64,000 nucleotides of DNA from Syntrophorhabdaceae bacterium. GTDB lineage: Bacteria; Desulfobacterota; Syntrophorhabdia; Syntrophorhabdales; Syntrophorhabdaceae. The notes beneath the pieces were generated by a model. That model saw only the letters and a program-made list of their open reading frames with translations, was not told the origin of the DNA and did not search any database. The stretch spans positions 124,001 to 188,000 of the forward strand of contig JAQVWF010000001.1 in assembly GCA_028698615.1 (NCBI GenBank), given 5' to 3'. The translations under genes and the position numbers were made by a program. This document shows positions 61,407 through 64,000 of the stretch, in pieces. The stretch's first letter is position 1. Every line of letters begins with the position of its first letter.

Positions 61407-62192
61407 ATGGTAAAAGTGGTCATAACGGGTGCATGCGGAAAGATGGGCCGTGCCATAACAAGGCTCGCCCTCGAGGATGCAGATATCGAGATAGCCGGGT
61501 TCGTCGAGTTGGAAGGCCATCCCATGATAGGACAGGCACACGACCTCATGGCCGGGAAACCCCCTCTTGTCACGGACGAGCCGTCACAGGCAATGACTGG
61601 AGCGGACGTGGTCGTCGATTTCACCGAGGCGGGGGCCTCAATGAATCATTTCAGAACGGCCGCCGAAAAAGGCGTGGCCCATGTCATCGGCACGACCGGC
61701 CTTAAGGACGACACCCTGCGGCTTATCAGGGAAACGAAGGGCGCCCGGGCAGTGATTTCACCCAATATGAGCATCGGGATGAACGTTCTCTTCGATCTGG
61801 CGCAGAGGGTCTCCTCAATCCTGGGAGACGCCTACGACGCTGAGATCGTCGAGCTTCACCACCGCTGGAAAAAGGATGCCCCCAGCGGATCAGCCCTCAG
61901 GATCAAGGATGCCGTCGAGACGGGGCAGAAGGCCCGCAGTTGGATCGAGGTCTTCGGGCGTGAGGGTATGACGGGTGAACGAAAGAAAAATGAGATCGGC
62001 GTCATGAGTATCCGCGGCGGGGATATCGTCGGTGAACATACCCTCTATTTTGCAGGTATCGGCGAGCGCCTCGAGTTGACGCACAAGGCCTGGTCGCGGG
62101 ACAACTTTGCCCGGGGAGCGCTCATGGCTGCAAAATGGCTCGTGGAGCAGCCGCCGGGTATCTACTCGATGAAAGACGTGCTGGGACTGTGA
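61407..62192 (+). CDS. dapB: 4-hydroxy-tetrahydrodipicolinate reductase
   Basis: DapB reduces the DapA product with NAD(P)H. The 261-residue protein has the nucleotide loop ITGACGKMGR, VVDFTEAGAS, GTTGL, SPNMSIGMNVLF and the catalytic ELHHRWKKDAPSGSAL motif. The ATG at 61407 gives the normal family start. It is the last recognised operon gene. No dapL, dapD or dapE follows, so the aminotransferase or acylase step is encoded elsewhere. Confidence 0.96.
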   Translation: MVKVVITGACGKMGRAITRLALEDADIEIAGFVELEGHPMIGQAHDLMAGKPPLVTDEPSQAMTGADVVVDFTEAGASMNHFRTAAEKGVAHVIGTTGLKDDTLRLIRETKGARAVISPNMSIGMNVLFDLAQRVSSILGDAYDAEIVELHHRWKKDAPSGSALRIKDAVETGQKARSWIEVFGREGMTGERKKNEIGVMSIRGGDIVGEHTLYFAGIGERLELTHKAWSRDNFARGALMAAKWLVEQPPGIYSMKDVLGL

Positions 62193-62208
62193 AGAATAGT
62201 CTTAGGTG

Positions 62209-62338
62209 AAAGATAGTTTCAGGTTTTCGGTTCCAAGTTTCAAAACAACATTGTATAGCACGGTTTACGTGAAAAGCGGAAATGTGCCGGTTACCCCCCC
62301 GGTCTTTTAGCCTGAAACTTGAAACCTGGCCATCTTTT
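62209..62338. repeat. Dispersed intergenic repeat, two inverted copies
   Basis: The 15-base stretch AAGATAGTTTCAGGT (62210-62224) is identical to one after lolD (about 26965-26979). It is followed by GGTTCCAAGTTTC, and a partly inverted copy (CCTGAAACTTGAAACCTGG then ATCTTTT) lies at 62311-62338. Both occurrences sit just after a stop codon in non-coding DNA. The rest of the 280-base gap before rex shows no gene. Confidence 0.55.
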
Positions 62339-62472
62339 CCTCTGTCGAATGAGGCATGACGCGGCTGTGCGCGGTTACCCCCAGCTTGTTAAATTTTTCT
62401 CTTGCAAAACACCTCTGGAACTGTTACACATATGAAACAAAAGGGAAAACTAAGGCAGAGAAGGGTAGAGAG

Positions 62473-63114
62473 ATGGCAAAATTTTCCAAGATTCCCGAAG
62501 CGACGATACGAAGACTCTCAAGCTACCTGAAATGTATGGTCGATCTCGAGGGCAAGAGCGAAAAGGTCGCCTCGAGTGCCGTGATCGCCAATATCTGCAA
62601 TGTCAACGCAGCGCAGGTACGAAAAGATTTCGCCTATTTCGGAGAGTTCGGCATCCGCGGCATGGGGTACAATGTAAAAGACCTCAAGAGACACATAAAA
62701 GAGATACTGGGGATCAACCGGGAATGGCGCATAGCCGTTGTCGGTGTCGGCAACATGGGAAGCGCCCTCCTCGTCTACAAGGATTTCCTCAAGCAGAACT
62801 ACAAGATCGTCGCCGCCTTCGACCTTTATCCTGAACAGGTGATCGGGCGCATTTCCGAGCGCGTGGGCAAACCGGTGGAGATTCTCCATATCGACCGGCT
62901 GAAAGAGGTCGTAAATGCCCGCAACATAGAGATCGGCATTATAACAACGCCTCCCCAGGAGGCCCAGAAGGTCGCCGATCAGCTTATCGAGGCGAAGATC
63001 AAGGGCATCCTCAACTTCTCGCCGGCGCCTGTGCGGACATCAGGGGACGTGAAATTGAGAAATCTTTTCTTCACATCAGCGCTTGACAATCTGGTATATT
63101 ATTTGTCGAATTAG
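62473..63114 (+). CDS. rex: Redox-sensing transcriptional repressor Rex
   Basis: Rex represses fermentation and respiration genes at low NADH/NAD+. The 213-residue protein has an N-terminal winged helix (IPEATIRRLSSYLKCM...SSAVIANICNVNAAQVRKDFAYFGEFGIRGMGY) and a Rossmann domain with VVGVGNMGSAL. It ends in a helix for domain swapping. ATG 62473 gives the standard start. It heads a short run with a DUF350 gene and bioD. A partial Rex-like half-site (TTGTTAA) lies at 62386 but lacks a good right half. Confidence 0.95.
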   Translation: MAKFSKIPEATIRRLSSYLKCMVDLEGKSEKVASSAVIANICNVNAAQVRKDFAYFGEFGIRGMGYNVKDLKRHIKEILGINREWRIAVVGVGNMGSALLVYKDFLKQNYKIVAAFDLYPEQVIGRISERVGKPVEILHIDRLKEVVNARNIEIGIITTPPQEAQKVADQLIEAKIKGILNFSPAPVRTSGDVKLRNLFFTSALDNLVYYLSN

Positions 63115-63126
63115 TCAGAGGCAACC

Positions 63127-63336
63127 ATGTGGAAGGTACTTGCAAACGCGGTGGAGATGCTTATTTATGCGGCGGTGTATATTATACTCGCCCTTGTCGC
63201 CGTGAAGGTCATCGGGGCTACCTTCACCACCGATTTCGAAAAGAAGATCTCTGACGAGAACAATTTCGCATTGGCGCTCGTATGCGCGTCTGTGTTCACG
63301 GGTCTCGCGATCCTTCTCGCCTCCATAGTGAAATAA
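63127..63336 (+). CDS. DUF350 family small membrane protein
   Basis: The 69-residue protein has two hydrophobic segments (about 9-30 and 48-68) separated by a charged turn (TDFEKKISDENN). This matches the short, half-length type of DUF350/UPF0719 membrane proteins, whose role is unknown. It starts 12 bp after rex and its stop overlaps the bioD start by one base (TAATG). Confidence 0.75.
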   Translation: MWKVLANAVEMLIYAAVYIILALVAVKVIGATFTTDFEKKISDENNFALALVCASVFTGLAILLASIVK

Positions 63337-64000
63337 TGAAGAGTATTTTTGTAACGGGTACCGACACCGGTGTGGGGAAGACCGTTATCTCCTCAGGCAT
63401 TGCGGCCTATCTCTCGACGAGGAAGGGCCTTGATGTGGGAGTCATGAAGCCTTTCGAAAGCGGCATCGAAACAACGGGCGAAAGGGACTGCGGCGACACC
63501 TGGACCCTGAAGAAGGCCTCGGGCTCGCAGGACGCCATAAGCGAGATAAACCCGTATCTTTTTAAAGCGCCCCTTGCACCTGAAGCGGCAGCTTCCCTGG
63601 AAAAAGCAGTGATCGACATGAATTTTGTCACGTCAGCGTACAACGCACTTGCAGCCCATCATGACGTGGTCATCGTCGAAGGAGCAGGCGGTCTTCTCGT
63701 ACCCATCACCGAAGGATTCTTCTATGCCGACCTCATCCGATCCTGGAATACTCCCGTCATCGTCGTATCGAGGCTCACCCTGGGAACCATCAACCACACC
63801 CTCCTCACCTGCGCCCATCTCAAGTCCATCGGCGTGAAGGTTCTCGGTGTCATTCTCAACGACCAGCAGGGTGAGAACGACGTGGCCTCCCAAACGAACC
63901 CCGGCATGCTGGAAAAATACCTCGACGTGCCCCTTCTGGGGGTCTTCCCCTACACGCCGAACCTTTTCGAAAAAGGCGTGGACAGGGAAAGGCTGGCAGG
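63336..64000 (+). CDS. bioD: Dethiobiotin synthetase (partial, runs off the window)
   Basis: BioD closes the ureido ring of biotin using ATP and CO2. The first 221 codons are present. They show the P-loop GTDTGVGKT, GVMKPFESG, LAPEAAAS, VVIVEGAGGLLVPI, SRLTLGTINHTLL and GVILND, all typical. No stop occurs before base 64000, so the C-terminus is missing. The ATG overlaps the DUF350 stop by one base. Confidence 0.93.
   Translation, partial: MKSIFVTGTDTGVGKTVISSGIAAYLSTRKGLDVGVMKPFESGIETTGERDCGDTWTLKKASGSQDAISEINPYLFKAPLAPEAAASLEKAVIDMNFVTSAYNALAAHHDVVIVEGAGGLLVPITEGFFYADLIRSWNTPVIVVSRLTLGTINHTLLTCAHLKSIGVKVLGVILNDQQGENDVASQTNPGMLEKYLDVPLLGVFPYTPNLFEKGVDRERLA

Noticed and set aside
62386-62440. 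Rex operator upstream of rex
   Set aside because: One half-site (TTGTTAA) is present but no matching TTAACAA half at the right spacing.

Overview
This window looks like chromosome from an anaerobic, Gram-negative bacterium of the deltaproteobacterial / Desulfobacterota type, most like the syntrophic aromatic degraders (Syntrophorhabdales-like; the taxon is inferred, not proven). Pointers are a Lol lipoprotein-export ABC transporter, an outer-membrane porin, a TRAP transporter, the redox sensor Rex, a benzoyl-CoA-reductase-like protein pair and an anaerobic N-heteroaromatic pathway. The sequence is GC-rich, with C/G-ending codons in most genes. No rRNA, tRNA, CRISPR array, insertion sequence or phage gene was recognised.

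Layout. 1-11.7 kb: mixed housekeeping and accessory genes (flavin reductase, DUF3592 protein, FMN reductase, RhlE, GIY-YIG protein, Uup-type ABC-F ATPase, serine hydrolase, aspartokinase, a decayed metallo-beta-lactamase gene, a zinc-ribbon/DUF2007 membrane protein, a tautomerase, an MFS transporter). 11.9-14.6 kb: a large unrecognised protein with AT-richer codon use. 14.7-18.5 kb: porin with operator-like repeats, and a UvrD-type helicase. 18.8-27 kb: TIGR02757 protein, rimO, lysS, a Tat-signal-bearing diaminopimelate-decarboxylase-like protein, dus, lolC and lolD. 27-30.4 kb: UDP-glucose dehydrogenase and release factor 3. 30.5-38.9 kb: a divergent signalling locus (secreted WD40-caspase protein opposite a CHASE2 adenylate cyclase, a FecR-like protein and a radical-SAM protein), then a lone DppC-type permease.

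38.9-54.2 kb is the most interesting part. It is a continuous minus-strand block that reads as a nicotinate (or 6-hydroxynicotinate) degradation regulon: a BcrC/BcrB-like pair with its own strong promoter, a terminator-like hairpin, then an XRE-cupin regulator with a palindrome over its promoter, a methylmalonate-semialdehyde-dehydrogenase-like enzyme, a DctPQM TRAP transporter, a three-subunit molybdenum hydroxylase, enamidase, 6-hydroxynicotinate reductase, a UPF0280 (ApbE-like) protein and a PF06684 protein. The enamidase product, 2-formylglutarate, is a substituted malonate semialdehyde. The MmsA-like enzyme could therefore convert it to glutaryl-CoA and CO2, replacing the B12-dependent lower pathway of Eubacterium barkeri.

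54.3-64 kb: cutA, then a tight operon maf-yggS-argH-lipoprotein-lysA-dapF-dapA-dapB for arginine and lysine/diaminopimelate synthesis. A repeat-bearing gap follows, then rex, a DUF350 gene and the start of bioD, which runs off the window.
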